NCBI GenBank assembly: GCA_018389105.1
Contig: JACATO010000680.1
Coordinates: 1,122,001-1,186,000, forward strand
Direction of reading: 5' to 3'
Origin: Nautilus pompilius
Taxonomy: Eukaryota > Mollusca > Cephalopoda > Nautilida > Nautilidae
DNA length: 64,000 bases
Shown: positions 29,641 through 41,613 of the stretch, piece after piece
Layout: every line of letters starts with the position of its first letter
Numbering within the stretch: position 1 is the stretch's first letter
Program-made: the position numbers and the translations under genes
The notes under the pieces: generated by a model
What the model saw: the letters and a program-made list of their open reading frames with translations, nothing else
Databases searched by the model: none
Told to the model about the DNA's origin: nothing

Positions 29641-31931
29641 TGCTCGTCACTCACTGATCAGCTTATAGAGAAACAGTGAGTATTTGATTATCATTTTTAC
29701 AGACTAATAGGATTTCACTTTACCTTTATAAAGGTTTCAGAAACAAGTAATTTTACACAGAGAATGAATGCAGATTTTGGATCACAAATTAGATGGGACT
29801 TTTTGCATAACTTTATTAACCACTAAATAAATAGCCAAACAAATGGTTTTGTCATTTTAGAACTAAATGCCTATGAATTTACCAATGTACACTATTACCT
29901 TTTTTCCCCATTATTTATTTAAGCAATTTTTTTCTTAAGCAGATATCCAATTAACTTAGGATGCATCCAGTTCAGGAAATAATTATCCAATTTGATATCC
30001 ATATTGTTGGTTTCAGTTTAAAGAGACCATTGCTAATCAGATTACAAAAGTGATTGGACAACTAAATAGCACATTTTCTAAGACTAGGTCACAGATAACT
30101 GTTTATACTTTGAATACTATATATATATTAATCTGTCTTATGTTACTGTAATGTTTTATATTTTAGTATTTTGATGACACTTTATCAGTTCTGCAGTAGT
30201 TGCAATCTGTGGTTAGTCAGTTGCAAACATAGTAATAGTAACTTTCAAAAATCAGGACCAACCGTCAGCTGGGCGAGCGACTGGAAGGCCATTTAATACT
30301 GAATACAAATGAAGAAACATTAACCGAAACAGTCCTAATTCTAATAGTTTCTTGTTGCCATCATTTCCATGTTCAGAAAATGATTTAAATATTCTTTGGT
30401 ACGGTTCAAATGAATCCCTGTATTTCTGCTATAGTTTAGTTTATTAATAATCTTTATATTCTAGCAATGAGAATTGTTCAAAATAAACTTTAATGTTTAT
30501 TTTTTTAAACAAAACCAAATGTACTGTTTGTATGTATACAAAATTTTAAATAAGTGTGAAATTGTTTTCTTTTGTGTTTTAAGATTAACCAACTTTTAGT
30601 AATCACTTCTACAGTGCAGTTATTCAGTGTATCTAAGAATTTTACTTGCTAATAAGAACTACGATATTCAATACATCTCTCAGTCAAGATGACTTTTTAT
30701 ACTTATTATAAAAACAAATTCACATTCTATTTTACAGTTTGGAGTTATTTCCCTTTAAATCTTAAAATTTTAAAATGAAAATTTTTTTTCCCATAGCTTT
30801 TCAATATAAGAAATGGGATTATTCTTCTAAAATAGTTATGAAATAGCAAAGTAAAGGTAATATGTTTCCCTTTATAACAATTCAAACAGAATTCCATTCT
30901 TTTGAAAGGGTACCAGGCAGCCAATCTTGACTAATAGATATGATATAGCATTGAGTTAATGTACTGCTTGGTATGTTCACATGATATTTACATGCTCTGA
31001 GGCAAGAGAGTTTGGATAATATAGATGAAACTGTCTAGTCAATTCTGTCTTCGCTGTCATGAAAAGCAGATCCATGTCTGCCATATTTATGTCATGCAGA
31101 AACAGATTTACTACATTAAAAACAAAATAATAATATGAACAAATTGAATGATTTTAAAACATAAAATATGTATATTTAGAATTTGTACCCAAAAAATAGA
31201 GCCTTTTTTACAAAAAAGTAACTGTCCTTAACAAAAAATTAGACAATAAATAGTTATACTTGTTACTTCCAAATCTATTATTAATAAGTTATTAAAATCA
31301 ATGCTGTCGCTTTTTTTTTTCTAAGACTATTGGCTTCATAGTTCTCTAAATTTTCAAATGTGCACAGTCTGCTAAATAAACATGTCATCATATTTTCTAC
31401 TTTTGACATGTTTTATCTAAGGTTTGACATTTCATATTGAAATTTAAATGAGACAGAACATTTCCACATGCCATCAAAGATATATGGAGCATCTGTTATC
31501 CCATGGTACAAACTCTGCTTTTAGATGAACTCCACAAATACAGTACAATTTTTCAGGTTAAAATCTCTGTGTGATTGTTCTTTCTTACTCTTCAGCTTCC
31601 AACTTTTGTGAACATTGTACCTCTGTCTGTCTGATCAGCCCCCCCCCCCAGAACACATCAGGTAGGTGTGGTTTGTTCGTGGCTGCAAGCCAACTTGTGA
31701 TCAAAGATTATTCCATGTAATCACCTTGCCAACTGTCGATGCAGCAGGAAAGGCCTGAATAGTTGGGATATGCTGCCTGGTTATTTGGGTAAATTAGTGC
31801 CCAACCTACCTGGGTGGAGCAGAATGAACTGTATTCCATCCAGACAGAGTTCAGTGTGTGTTCCTCATAAGCGATGTTACTGTAGACAACCATGAAATCA
31901 ATATCATGATGTTGGCTTTGCAATATGTTGC

Positions 31932-31937
31932 AATAAA
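31932..31937 (+). terminator. Candidate distal polyadenylation signal
   Basis: AATAAA is followed 15-45 nt later by TTGCAGTCTTTGTTTAC and a T-rich run, a typical arrangement of poly(A) signal and downstream element. It may end a long ARHGAP39 3' UTR. Confidence 0.35.
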
Positions 31938-32999
31938 AACTGTTTCTAAAGATCGTTGCAGTCTTTGTTTACTTTGTTTTTTTAAAGGAAGGGTACTAGA
32001 GTAAGCAAAATGCATTGCTATGTGTCAGCTATTTCATCTCATTGGGGGTACCTTGAAAAAGACATTACTGGAGTGATAATAAAACATTTTAATCTAGAAG
32101 CATTTAATTAAGGGGAGGAAGATCTTTTTTTTTTGTAATTAGCAATATGTAATTTCTTTCAACTTAAATTTCCATTATAGTGTTTTTTTTTAATTTCCAT
32201 TAACCATAGGCACACTGCGAAAATTCCTTCCCGCAACATAAGGTAAATTTAATAATTTTGCTCTCATATTTTGAATTTAACTGTTCTTTATATTATTCAG
32301 CCACTAAATAATAGATTATATTTTTGTAAAGCACCATGTAAATGGATTTATGGTTAAAACAGGCAGAGATTGCATGAGAATTGTTGTATTGTAGGCAGGA
32401 GTTTCTTGTACTACAACTAGAAAGTGGCTGTTTTTACCAGTTAAGCCATAGATTAGCTGGTTTGGGCAAAAATGAAAGGTCACTCAAGCTTTATCGGATG
32501 AGAAACGTTTAGTCAACTGACCATAAAAGATGGGAGTTGATCGGATCACAGCAAACTTGTACTGCCAAGCAGAATGCTTGTTGGCAGTATGCTAGAAGTA
32601 GTATGTGCTCGTGTAGAAAGAGAAAGGTGTATTGTTTTGAAGAATTGTAACAAATCTGTGCAAGCACACTTTAGGAGAAAATGCATCCTTTCCATCACTG
32701 TGACTAGTTTATCTTCATAACCAAATAGGCATTTCTTAAATTTCACCATTCCGCAAAGTTTTACAAGAAAAGTTTAATGCAAGCATCTACCTGGACCTTA
32801 AAAAAAAAAGACTAACCATGATACCAGTCCTTCATTATCTGCAAACAAGTAAAAATTTATTGATTGTGCTCCATTTGTCATGCTTTAATTAATAGTCCAC
32901 TTTAAACAAGCAGCTTTGCAAAGGAAATTAAAACTGCAAGCATTTGTGGTTATGCCCTACTGACTTCTACAATCATAAATTTGCCACAATTCAAGCTCC

Positions 33000-33740
33000 G
33001 ATGATTTCATCTGGCAGGTCAGATATTTCTAGGGTACTAACAAGGTACTGTCAGGCTGGTCTGTTTACAGAGAGACCACATTACAAACACACAAGTACTA
33101 TTATCTTGTCACTTGCCAACAGCACAATCTCTCCAAAATGACCTCAAAATAGCAATCGACCATAGAATTCTAACATACTTTTGCAAGTCTTCATACTGGT
33201 ACCACTACTAAATATACTCTTAACATGGTGCCATTGACAGCTTTGGGTGATGCATCGCAGCTAGAGATCAAGTCACTGGTGGAATGTCCTTTTCCTGACA
33301 TGCCTAGATTCAGGCTAGTCTGGAAACAAGCTGTGGGATGATTTGCTAACTACTATTACCCAGCACGGTCAATTTAGTAGGGGTAAGAAGCCTGATGGTA
33401 TGGGCTGGCATTCAAGTTGGCTGAAGAACAGAGCTTGTCATTAGGAGTGTCACAACTAGTGTCGGATATAGCATTGAGATCATTACGCCTGTAGTTATCC
33501 ATTTGACCTAGCAGCAGGGTCCAAACTTTATATCTTTATGGATGACAATACCCATCTGCACTGTGCATGTTCTCAGTCTGCCCTTCAGGTCCAGTTGCCT
33601 GCGAGGTCTCTGGACTTAAATCTGATTGAACGTGTTTAGGGACATCCATGGGAAGCATGCAGCTCTGGTTAAAAAATTGTGCAACATCCACAGTGACAGC
33701 TGGATCATCTGATTTTGCCAATACCAAGACATATGTATAA
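33000..33740 (+). mobile_element. Tc1-family transposase relic
   Basis: Shifting frames spell out Tc1 transposase landmarks in the right order: a RYCQAGLFTERP helix-turn-helix-like block near 33045, LMVWAGI near 33395 (MVWGGI in intact members), FMDDNTHLHC near 33540 (QQDNA-PH) and ARSLDLNLIERV at 33601-33636 (ARSPDLNPIEHV). Many stops and frame changes make it non-functional. Terminal repeats were not identified. Confidence 0.85.
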
Positions 33741-34622
33741 GTTTATATTGGTGCCAATAATGGTTCCCCTGTGTTATTAAAGCCTTTTCTGCTGATGTTA
33801 TTTTGTTTGTAATTATTTTAGATTGGTACCATCACCATTTTGCTATTGCCCAACAATTTAACTTACCTTTTGTCAACCTTTTCTCAATGGAAAGTTCAGA
33901 TAAACATGCAGACACCCACTCTTCAGCCAGAATATGAACATGTCTGAACTGAGCGTACTGAACAAGAACCCACAGGTTTGGACATTTTTGCTGCTGATCT
34001 TTTGTGAGAAATATACAATGGAATTTAAAACATCCATAATTTTTTCTGTTGGCTATGCTGTATTATATGATTATAAACAGTAATCTTGTTCTCTAACATA
34101 GGTTATGTTCGATTTGCCAATTTCCTTAATAATTAATATTATTAATTAATCTAATGTCCTTAAATTATACATTTATAATGGTGAAAGCAAAATAAAGTTC
34201 AGTATTAAATGTTATTTTATATTCTTGTTGAGAAAGAGTTTTTAAGTTGTTAGGTCTTAGACTTTAGAACAAAACTTTAATTTTTGCGTATTAACTATTT
34301 GTACAGATTAAAGCTTCCTCCCCCCCCCAATTAAAGAACAGAATTGGTATGCAATCTTTATTAACACACAAAGTCTAACATTTAATACTTTTTTAAAATC
34401 ATTTTATGTATTAGCAAAATGATAATACCATTTGTTGTTAAAACCGATTGATTCTCTCTCCATCCCTGCTTAATTAGTAGCAAATAATTATCTTTTTAGA
34501 AAACTATAAATGCTGCTGCAAAGTTATTTTTTTGTTCTTCTTCTTGAGAAGGTTTCGGGGGGGTGGATAAAATTAATTCTTAAAATTTGAAAAAAAAATA
34601 AAAATCTCCTGGTGTAGGATAT

Positions 34623-34653
34623 CCATCTTCCCTGATAGCGGGTCGGAAGATGG
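34623..34653. repeat. Hairpin 1 upstream of APRT
   Basis: CCATCTTCC (34623-34631) pairs with GGAAGATGG (34645-34653) around a 13-nt loop. The last four bases of its right arm are also the first four bases of the left arm of the next hairpin, so the two folds exclude each other. Confidence 0.85.
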
Positions 34654-34734
34654 TTGGTATGCATGGAAACACACACACACACACACACAGCGCGCGCATC
34701 TTATTGTGTGTGTATTTCCATGCATACCAACCAT
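34650..34734. repeat. Hairpin 2 upstream of APRT, with AC/GT and CG tracts
   Basis: ATGGTTGGTATGCATGGAAA (34650-34669) is perfectly complementary to 34715-34734. Inside the arms, an AC run faces a GT run and extends the stem, and a CGCGCGC tract lies in the loop with another just outside the right arm. It lies 268-352 bp upstream of the APRT start codon. Confidence 0.95.
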
Positions 34735-35001
34735 CGCGCGCGCTCTCGAACGCCGACTGACTCTGGGTTTTTTTTTGTTTTTTTTTTCCGGATTATGTCG
34801 ATGATTATCGAAGAGAATAAAAACAATTTAGAAAACCGAAATTTGCTATCTTTCTTAAAGAAAACGCGAATATCTACTACAAACGTTTTTTTTTTTTTGT
34901 TTGTTTCCCCCCCCCCACACACACACACACACACACTTCCTTTTTTCTAAAAGTTCCCCGAACTTCAGCCCGTGACTGCAGGAAGCCTCCCCCCCGCCAT
35001 C

Positions 35002-35535
35002 ATGAGTGACTCCAAGATCCTGAGAATAAAGCAGGCTTTCGACACTTACCCGGATTTCCCAAGACCTGGAATACTATTCTACGACATCTTCCCGATTTTC
35101 CGCGACCCAGCGGCCCTGGACGACCTCATCGGTCTGATGGAGGAGAAGATCAGGGCGAACTACCCGTCGGCGGAGATGATAGCCGGACTGGAGGCACGGG
35201 GCTTCCTGTTCGCACCCATCGTCGCGCAGAGACTCGGCATCGGTTTCGTGCCCATCCGAAAAGGTGGCAAACTCCCCGGGGAGACCGCGAGAATCTCCTA
35301 CTCGCTCGAGTACGGCCAGGACTGCTTCGAGATCCAGAGGCGCGCTATCCGGCCGGGCCAGAAGGTCTTGCTGCTCGACGACCTCCTGGCGACAGGCGGC
35401 TCGTTGCGCGCGGCCTGCCAGCTGCTGAAGAGTGTCGAGGCTGTCTGCCTCGGGGCCGTGGTCGTCCTGGAGCTGTCCGAGTTGAAAGGTAGGGAGAAGT
35501 GCTCGGTGCCCTGCAACGCCATCATTGAACTGTGA
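35002..35535 (+). CDS. APRT: Adenine phosphoribosyltransferase, single exon
   Basis: APRT is the cytosolic purine-salvage enzyme that makes AMP and diphosphate from adenine and PRPP. The intact frame starts at the ATG at 35002 (MSDSKILRIKQAF); the frame stays open further upstream but has no earlier ATG in register. The 177 residues compare with about 180 in animals. Visible motifs are PDFPRPGILFYDI at 17-29, the adenine-site block GLEARGFLF at 62-70, the hood loop IRKGGKLPGE at 85-94, SYSLEYG with the expected catalytic Glu103, the PRPP loop VLLLDDLLATGGS at 122-134, and ELSELKGREK near the C-terminus. There are no introns. The coding region is far richer in G+C, especially at third positions, than the ARHGAP39 exons or flanks. 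The family assignment is secure; origin as a retrocopy is an inference. Confidence 0.97.
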   Translation: MSDSKILRIKQAFDTYPDFPRPGILFYDIFPIFRDPAALDDLIGLMEEKIRANYPSAEMIAGLEARGFLFAPIVAQRLGIGFVPIRKGGKLPGETARISYSLEYGQDCFEIQRRAIRPGQKVLLLDDLLATGGSLRAACQLLKSVEAVCLGAVVVLELSELKGREKCSVPCNAIIEL

Positions 35536-37224
35536 AAACGCCCGATTTTACGAATTTTCAGCAATTTAGTGGTGGTGGGAGGGAGAGGAGCGGAGTAGTC
35601 ACTGATGCCCCCCACCCAGACCTACGGGTTCCTCCTCACCGGAACAACAAACCCCCAAATTACTTAGTGCAATCTTTAGTGTGTGGGGTCAGCTTGCATT
35701 GTTCTTTATTACCATCTCTTCAGTTTACCGGAGAGGTGGGCGCTACTGTTGATTTATGTCATTGCTGCGACCAATATCTGTTGTTTGCTTATTAGAAATA
35801 ACATTTACATCTCATGAGAGAGAATTTTAAATTTGAAGAAAAAGTGTAGCTTAAACTGGCTTTTCTGATCAATTTTAACTCCCCTCCTAGTTTTTTTAGG
35901 GTTCACTGATAATTTGCGGACTGGTGAAATAGAGAAAGAAAAAAGGTATATGAATTGGACCTCGTTAGAATTATATTCCGAATATTTATTTGTTAAATTC
36001 TAAAATGCTATCCGATACTTAACCATTTCTTGTTTCCACTTACAGAACTAATATTTTATTATGTTGGGGGGAGGTCGTCATGGCTAGAGAGAGGTGCATG
36101 AACTCCACCCACCCCCATGTCTGGATTATTGATGATGATTGATTTTGTAGTTATCTCTAGGGGAGGTCTGTATTCTGGATGTAGCTGTTAATGAGCGCTA
36201 ACCCCAGCAATGGGCATTCAAGTTCACTTTTTTAAGAACGGTATAGAATTTGTTGGACATTTTTAGAGTCCAAGAAAAGCATTCGATCATCATATCATCG
36301 TACAATAATAGTATCGTGTTGGTGGAGCTCTTGTATTTAGTGGCTTTTTCTTTGCTGTAGGAATAAAAATTGTGTTTCTCAGCTTTCAACTTTCTCCATC
36401 TTTATTACATCGACACTCAGAAGGGATTGTAACTGAAGCAGGCAGCCAGGTAAGGTAACTTCTATGTGTTGGTGTGTTACATTTATTATAATTAACCATC
36501 CTTTAAACCAAAACTATCTAATTTAACTTGTGTGTTGGGGGGGCAGCTGCATTTCAACTGAAATTATTACTAGTAAAATATTTTTAAAATTATTTAATAT
36601 TAACGTAAAATACTGTAATGTGAAAGTAGCCTTTTAACATGTTGGCTGCCGTCTTATAATATATTAATCCACATTCTGGTGCCAAATACAATATGAACTC
36701 TCTCTTGGGGGTGTGTGTGGTGTAGTGTAAAGTTCGTGTATCTGTGCATATCCGAAGAGAAGGGGGCGGGTAAGGTCAACCTCTAGTGGAGCAAGCTCCG
36801 TTAGCATGACCGCTTCCCCAGCTGAAAAACCTCTCTGCTTAACCAAGGTTTTTAATATGATCACAGTTGACAATCCTCTGTTCAATTATCTGCTTGCAGG
36901 GGTTTTTAATGTGTGCTGTATGATCCACTGACGGGTTACATGGCAGCTTACCTGTTAAAAAAAATGTATTGCAAATTACTGAGAGGGTAGGTTATCTCCC
37001 TTTACTTCTAGTAAAAATGTTAAAAACAAGCTATTTGCTTTTAGTCTTGTTCATAATTTTGGTGGTGCCATCACAAATGGGAAGATGGAATATGTGGCTT
37101 ACTGGGTTGCTTTTGGAGGGGTTTACAGATTTTCTCTTGTACTTATCTCCACTACTGCAAGTATTAAATGTGGATAAGTGTCCTCTGTCTGTCTCTTATG
37201 AGGAACAGTTTACTACTAATTGGT
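35536..37224 (+). other. APRT 3' flank, no further gene
   Basis: GC-richer sequence continues for about 250 bp after the stop and then becomes AT-rich. AATAAA at 36362-36367, followed by TTGTGTTTC, is the first good poly(A) signal and could end a UTR of about 0.85 kb. The hydrophobic open frame at 36969-37226 has no supporting feature. Confidence 0.5.
36362..36367 (+). terminator. Candidate APRT polyadenylation signal
   Basis: AATAAA followed by AATTGTGTTTCTC, a GT/T-rich downstream element; it is the first canonical hexamer with such context after the APRT stop. Confidence 0.4.
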
Positions 37225-37520
37225 AAACCCCTTTGCTCACTTGAAGTCATGGGACATCACTCTTAGTGACCAAGCAAGCTACCCAGATTTGCTTGTGGGC
37301 TCTTGAATGGTAGTCAGTGCAAGTCAATCAAAAGTTACCTGCGAAACCAACACCATGTCTACCTGTAAAATCCCTACTAGAATTCTTCATTTTTAGATTT
37401 GGGAGGAAACCCACATTGCCAGCTGGTGAGGAGTGCAAAGAAACCATACTACTGAGGTACCTCAAACCAAGTTACCATGGCGTCTAGTAGTCTACCACTA
37501 CAACACTCATCTGCTACTAA
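37225..37520 (-). repeat. SINE-like repeat, family 1, reverse copy
   Basis: Landmarks in order are TTAGTGACCAAGCAAG, GGGCTCTTGA, GTCAATCAAAAGTTA, CCTACTAGAATTCTTC, GGGAGGAAACCCACA, CCAGCTGGTGAGGAGT, AAACCATACT and CTCAAACCAAGTTACC. The copy at 38.1-38.4 kb shows the same order. Reverse-complemented, the middle matches the forward copy at 6.4 kb. Confidence 0.75.
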
Positions 37521-38109
37521 ATCAATAAGCAGCATTGCATAATTATTAATTTTCTTAAAAGTATTGAACTTTGTTGCTGTAATTTTTTTTTTTAAATGAA
37601 CTATATTTGGAAATTTTGATTATATTTAATGACAGATATTATTGCAGTAAAGAGGCATATTTTGGGGATGTGAAATTTTTAGTTCATTTAGTAGATTTTA
37701 AAGGGCTTGAAAAATGATGTAGATGGTACAAATATGCAATTTCTTATTATTTTAAGCATGTAAGCAAAAATTCAGATGAAAGGAAATAGTGAAATTGCAT
37801 TTTTATTGTAGTATGTTCTACAGCAAAGATACATGTTAGCCATCATTTCATCAAAATAATATGAACTGTAAAGTTTTGAGAGAGTGTGTTTCTTCCTTTA
37901 AAGGTTGCTGCATGGTTCAGAAATGTCATGCGGGAGCCATGTCTCTGCTGACTTCATCCAAAAGAATATGTCATTGGTTGCTAGTGGAAGCACATCACTA
38001 TTGACTTAGAAACCCTGACAGTATATGCTTTAGCATTAGTCTGTTGTATATAATGAATTCTACAGGCTATCAACTTAGTTTAGTTTCCTATTGTGAAACC
38101 CTGTCTTGA

Positions 38110-38440
38110 TGGCCAAGATCTAAGGACATCTTACACTAATGATCTGAAGGTGGAAAGGTGTGAGGTATTAGCCTTGGTGACCAAGTAGGTACAGGTGGGG
38201 GCTCTTGAGTATTGGTTAAGGTGTAAGCAAGTCAAGAGTTAGCTGCAGAGGCTCCACCAGATACCTGGGAAACCCCTTACTAGAACTCTTCAGATTTAGA
38301 TGTGGGAGGAAACTTATGTGGCCAGCTAGTGAAGAGTGAGAAGAATCCATGCCATGGGAGGGATACCAAACCAAGTAGATCTCGACTGGGACATGAACTC
38401 TAGCTGTCAATAATGGTGTCTGGATCACCAGCCACCCACC
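38110..38440 (-). repeat. SINE-like repeat, family 1, reverse copy
   Basis: It has the same ordered landmarks as the previous copy: TTGGTGACCAAGTAGG, GGGCTCTTGAG, GTCAAGAGTTAGCTGC, CTTACTAGAACTCTTC, GGGAGGAAACTTA, CCAGCTAGTGAAGAGTGAGA and ACCAAACCAAGTAGAT. The end GGACATGAACTC is the reversed B-box-like segment, giving tRNA-like head to body order on the minus strand. Confidence 0.75.
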
Positions 38441-39462
38441 CACACTCAGTTTAGTTTATACACGAAGTTGTTATGGTTAATAACCCTGTAATCTATAAGT
38501 ACCTACATTTTAAATAAAGACTAATTTTACATGTTTCCTTGGTCATATTGTTTAATTGTTTTTTTAATATAAAAGTGCTTTTGGACAATAAAGGTTGCAA
38601 ACTGAAGTTTAGAAGAAAGAAAAAATTATTCGCATGAAAGCTTGTGAAATTATTAGTCTGTATATGTGCTTGTTTCTTTATTGAATTTAACAATGCAATA
38701 ATTAAGTTTTAATGCATAGTTTACTAGCCATTGACAGAACTTTTGCTGACTATTATTCTCAAAACAAATGTCCAGGCATTTAGCCATGACACTGATGCCT
38801 GTAACTCAGTAATGAGATGCTAGGATCAAAGTATAACACTAGCTTTATGACATGGAAAATACCAGAAAGTCCTTAAACAATGTGAAGTGGAAAGATGTCT
38901 TAATTGAGAAATGAAAAGTAATATTATATCATCACACTGCTTATCTGAGACAAGGTATTCTGGGAGATGATTAACACAATCTCAGGAACAAATTCTTCAA
39001 GCAGTGAGAAAAGGGGCTATCAGACAGCTGTTGAAAATATCGAGAGAGAATGCTATTACAAATCTCGTAATTAGCGTAGTTGTAAACCAGTGTTGGTTAT
39101 CACAGAAAGTAGTTACATATAACCTGGCATAAAATGTGAAATTCCTTTGTGTGTCTTTGCATTTCATTTGAAAACTGGTCATGATCACTCTGCATTTCCT
39201 TAGATAATATACTACAGTGGTGTAATAAACCCAAGATAATTATTTTCTAAAGATTATCACTATAAAAATGTACATAATGCATGTGATTCTCTCAAATACT
39301 GATGTATTCATTTCTTTATAATTTTTGTTAATTGTGTTTTTCCAAAAAAAAAAAAAACTTAGATGTGCAAGTACAATTAGGAGAATCAAAACTGGAAGTT
39401 TTTTATAAACAGCTTCCAAGATTTTGTAAATAATTAATGTCCTTTTGTATTTTAGATAATTA

Positions 39463-39580
39463 CACTGGACAACAACCAATTTGCTACTGAGGTAAAAGTG
39501 TCTTAGACTAATTCGAGATTGCTGTTTTCAAATCTAAAATCAGAATTAACCAAATACGTCAGGATTTTTAGTTACAGAAA
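39463..39580 (+). repeat. Left terminal inverted repeat
   Basis: It runs from CACTGGACAACAA to TAGTTACAGAAA and pairs with 41614-41746. A 10-15 bp indel near the outer end and scattered substitutions separate the two arms. Confidence 0.88.
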
Positions 39581-39850
39581 TAAATGGAAATCTAATGTTA
39601 TGTATTTTGAGTGTTCTTTTTAGTATTGTGTACACACAGCAGGCTATGCGGGAGAACCACGTGGTTGCCTGCTTACATGTACACAGGAATACCATGCCTC
39701 ATGCGTTGTAGTGGAGAAGTGTCAGTTTCTTTGTAAGTAATCTATAGTTTCGATGTGTTTGGTTTATTTTATTAAGTAAACAATGCTGTTCCGTTTTGTT
39801 TTTTTTTTATTGTGCTTTTAATACACAATGTTATTTTATTTCAGATTGAT

Positions 39851-41550
39851 ATGAATAGACGAAAGTGTCTGAACAGTGCAGACTGCTTTTGTTATGTACG
39901 TGGCAAATATAGTATGCCTTGTAGCCAATGGGAAAACATAACCAATCGTCTCAAGATCGCATACAAGCACCACTATGGTTGCAAGGTAGGCAATCAAGAC
40001 AAGACATGGGCACCAGACATATTTTGCATTGTTTGTACCTTTGGACTGACACACTGGTTGAATAGGAAACAACATTAATGCCATTTGCTGTGCCATTGGT
40101 GTGACAGGAGCCAAAGAATCATCTGAATGACTGCTACTTCTGCATGGTTAAAGTGGCTGGTTTCACTAAGAAAAACAAAAACAAGATAGCATATCCCAAT
40201 TGTGAGTCAGCACTAAAACCTGTGCTAAATGATGAGGATGGTCCGGAACCTGTGCCACCAGCTATTGTTGACATTGAAAATGATGATGGTAGTGATAATT
40301 CTGATGAAACTGAGCTTTACAAATCAGCAGAATTGGAGTCAAAGAAACTGCTTCACCTGATCAACCTGGACAAGTGAAATGACCTTTTCAGGGACCTGGA
40401 GCTGTCTAAGCAAAAGGCAGAATTGTTTGCAAGAGTGTAACTTGTTGGCAGAAGGCACAAAATTTCTCATTTTCCTGTACACCCTGCTAGTTTGGCAGTG
40501 TTCTACCAGATGGAGAATAGTGTGTGCTAATGCACTGATGTGAACAGACTCATGAAACAACAAGGATTTGAACACCATTCTGATGAATGGAGGTTGTTCA
40601 TCACCTCCAGCAAGCTCAGTCTGAAAGCCATGCTTCTCCGCAATGGCAATGAAAAGCCATCTGTGCCTATGACACATGCTGTTGGTATGAAAGCGACGTA
40701 TGAGTCCATGGTACTTCTACTGAAACTCACAAAATATGCTGACCACAGGTGGAACATATGTGGTGACTTAAAAGTGATAGACCTATTGTTTCGTCTGCAG
40801 CTTGGGTATACCAAATACACATGTGCTTCTTATGCTTGTGGAATAGCCAAGATGATGCAAATCACTATAAGATCAAAGAATGGCCATCAAGAACAGACCA
40901 TACTCTAGGAAAATTCCATGTACAACATGCCACTGGTACATCCACAAAGAATATTTCTTCCACCACTGCATATAAAGCTGGGCCTAATGAAGAGCTTTGT
41001 GAAGGCAATGAGTGTTGAAGGTGTGGGATTATTTTATCTGAAGGAAATATTTGGAGCAATTTTAACTGATGCCAAGTTGAAGGCTGGGATATTTGTCAGA
41101 CCACAAATTCGTGATTTATTTTCCTATCCAGTCTTACAGTCAAGACTTAGCCCACTGGAGCTGGCAGCATGGGAAGTTTTCAAACTGGGAGCCACAAAAC
41201 AGATAACTATGCCAAGTTGGTTCAAGACATGATAAAAGCCTTTGAAGAAATGGGTTGCCATATGTTGCTGAAGTTGCATTTTCTTCATTCGCACTTAGAT
41301 TTCTTCCCAGCCAATCTTGGTGCTGTGAACAATAGGGGAGATTCAACTCCAACATGATGGGGGACTATTATTGGTTTCTTCAGAGATGAACCACTGCTAT
41401 TCCCAAGCGTAAAACCAAGTACTTAAATCAGTTGTACACAGTTAATGTATACTTTTATACAATGAGTTTGTTTTCCAAAGTGTTTGAGCTTATTGACAAC
41501 ATTGTATATTGTACAGTAAATGTGTTTTGTATTGTGAAATGAATTTTTAT
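39851..41550 (+). pseudogene. Decayed putative transposase of the unplaced transposon
   Basis: Successive segments in changing frames read, in order: MNRRKCLNSADCFCYV; GCKVGNQDKTWAPDIFCIVC; NDCYFCMVKVAGF and IAYPNCESALKPV; an acidic linker; LFRDLELSKQKAELFARV; DEWRLFITSSKLSLKAMLLR; ICGDLKVIDLL and LQLGYTKYTC; FLCLWNSQDDANHY; FLPPLHIKLGLMKSFVKAM; LHFLHSHLDFFPANLGAV; and DYYWFLQR. At least four frame changes and several stops break it. The N-terminal part has paired cysteines (FCYV, FCIVC, CYFC), suggesting a zinc-binding DNA-recognition region; conserved acidic residues in GDLKV and HSHLDFFP are candidate catalytic positions. Function as a transposase is inferred from the enclosing inverted repeats. 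Confidence 0.8.
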
Positions 41551-41613
41551 TTTTTTGTGGTTTTGCAATGTGCTTGATTTATTAATAAACAAGGACTGAA
41601 AATGACTTTTTTT

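Larger units (their letters stand above)
26471..31955 (+). other. ARHGAP39 3' UTR and downstream AT-rich sequence
   Basis: No gene is recognised after the stop. Several AATAAA hexamers occur; the one best supported by a GT- and T-rich downstream element is AATAAA at 31932-31937. A 3' UTR of up to about 5.4 kb is therefore possible, but nearer hexamers (for example in the 27.9, 28.3 and 30.5 kb areas) could be used instead. A CA microsatellite lies at 29615-29640. Confidence 0.4.

Noticed and set aside
36420-36460. GCAGCCAG|GTAAGG splice-donor-like site after APRT
   Set aside because: No coding frame or matching acceptor-bounded exon; APRT already ends with a stop codon upstream.
36969-37226. 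85-codon hydrophobic open frame downstream of APRT
   Set aside because: Composition only; no domain, no initiation context, and it runs up to a SINE-like repeat.
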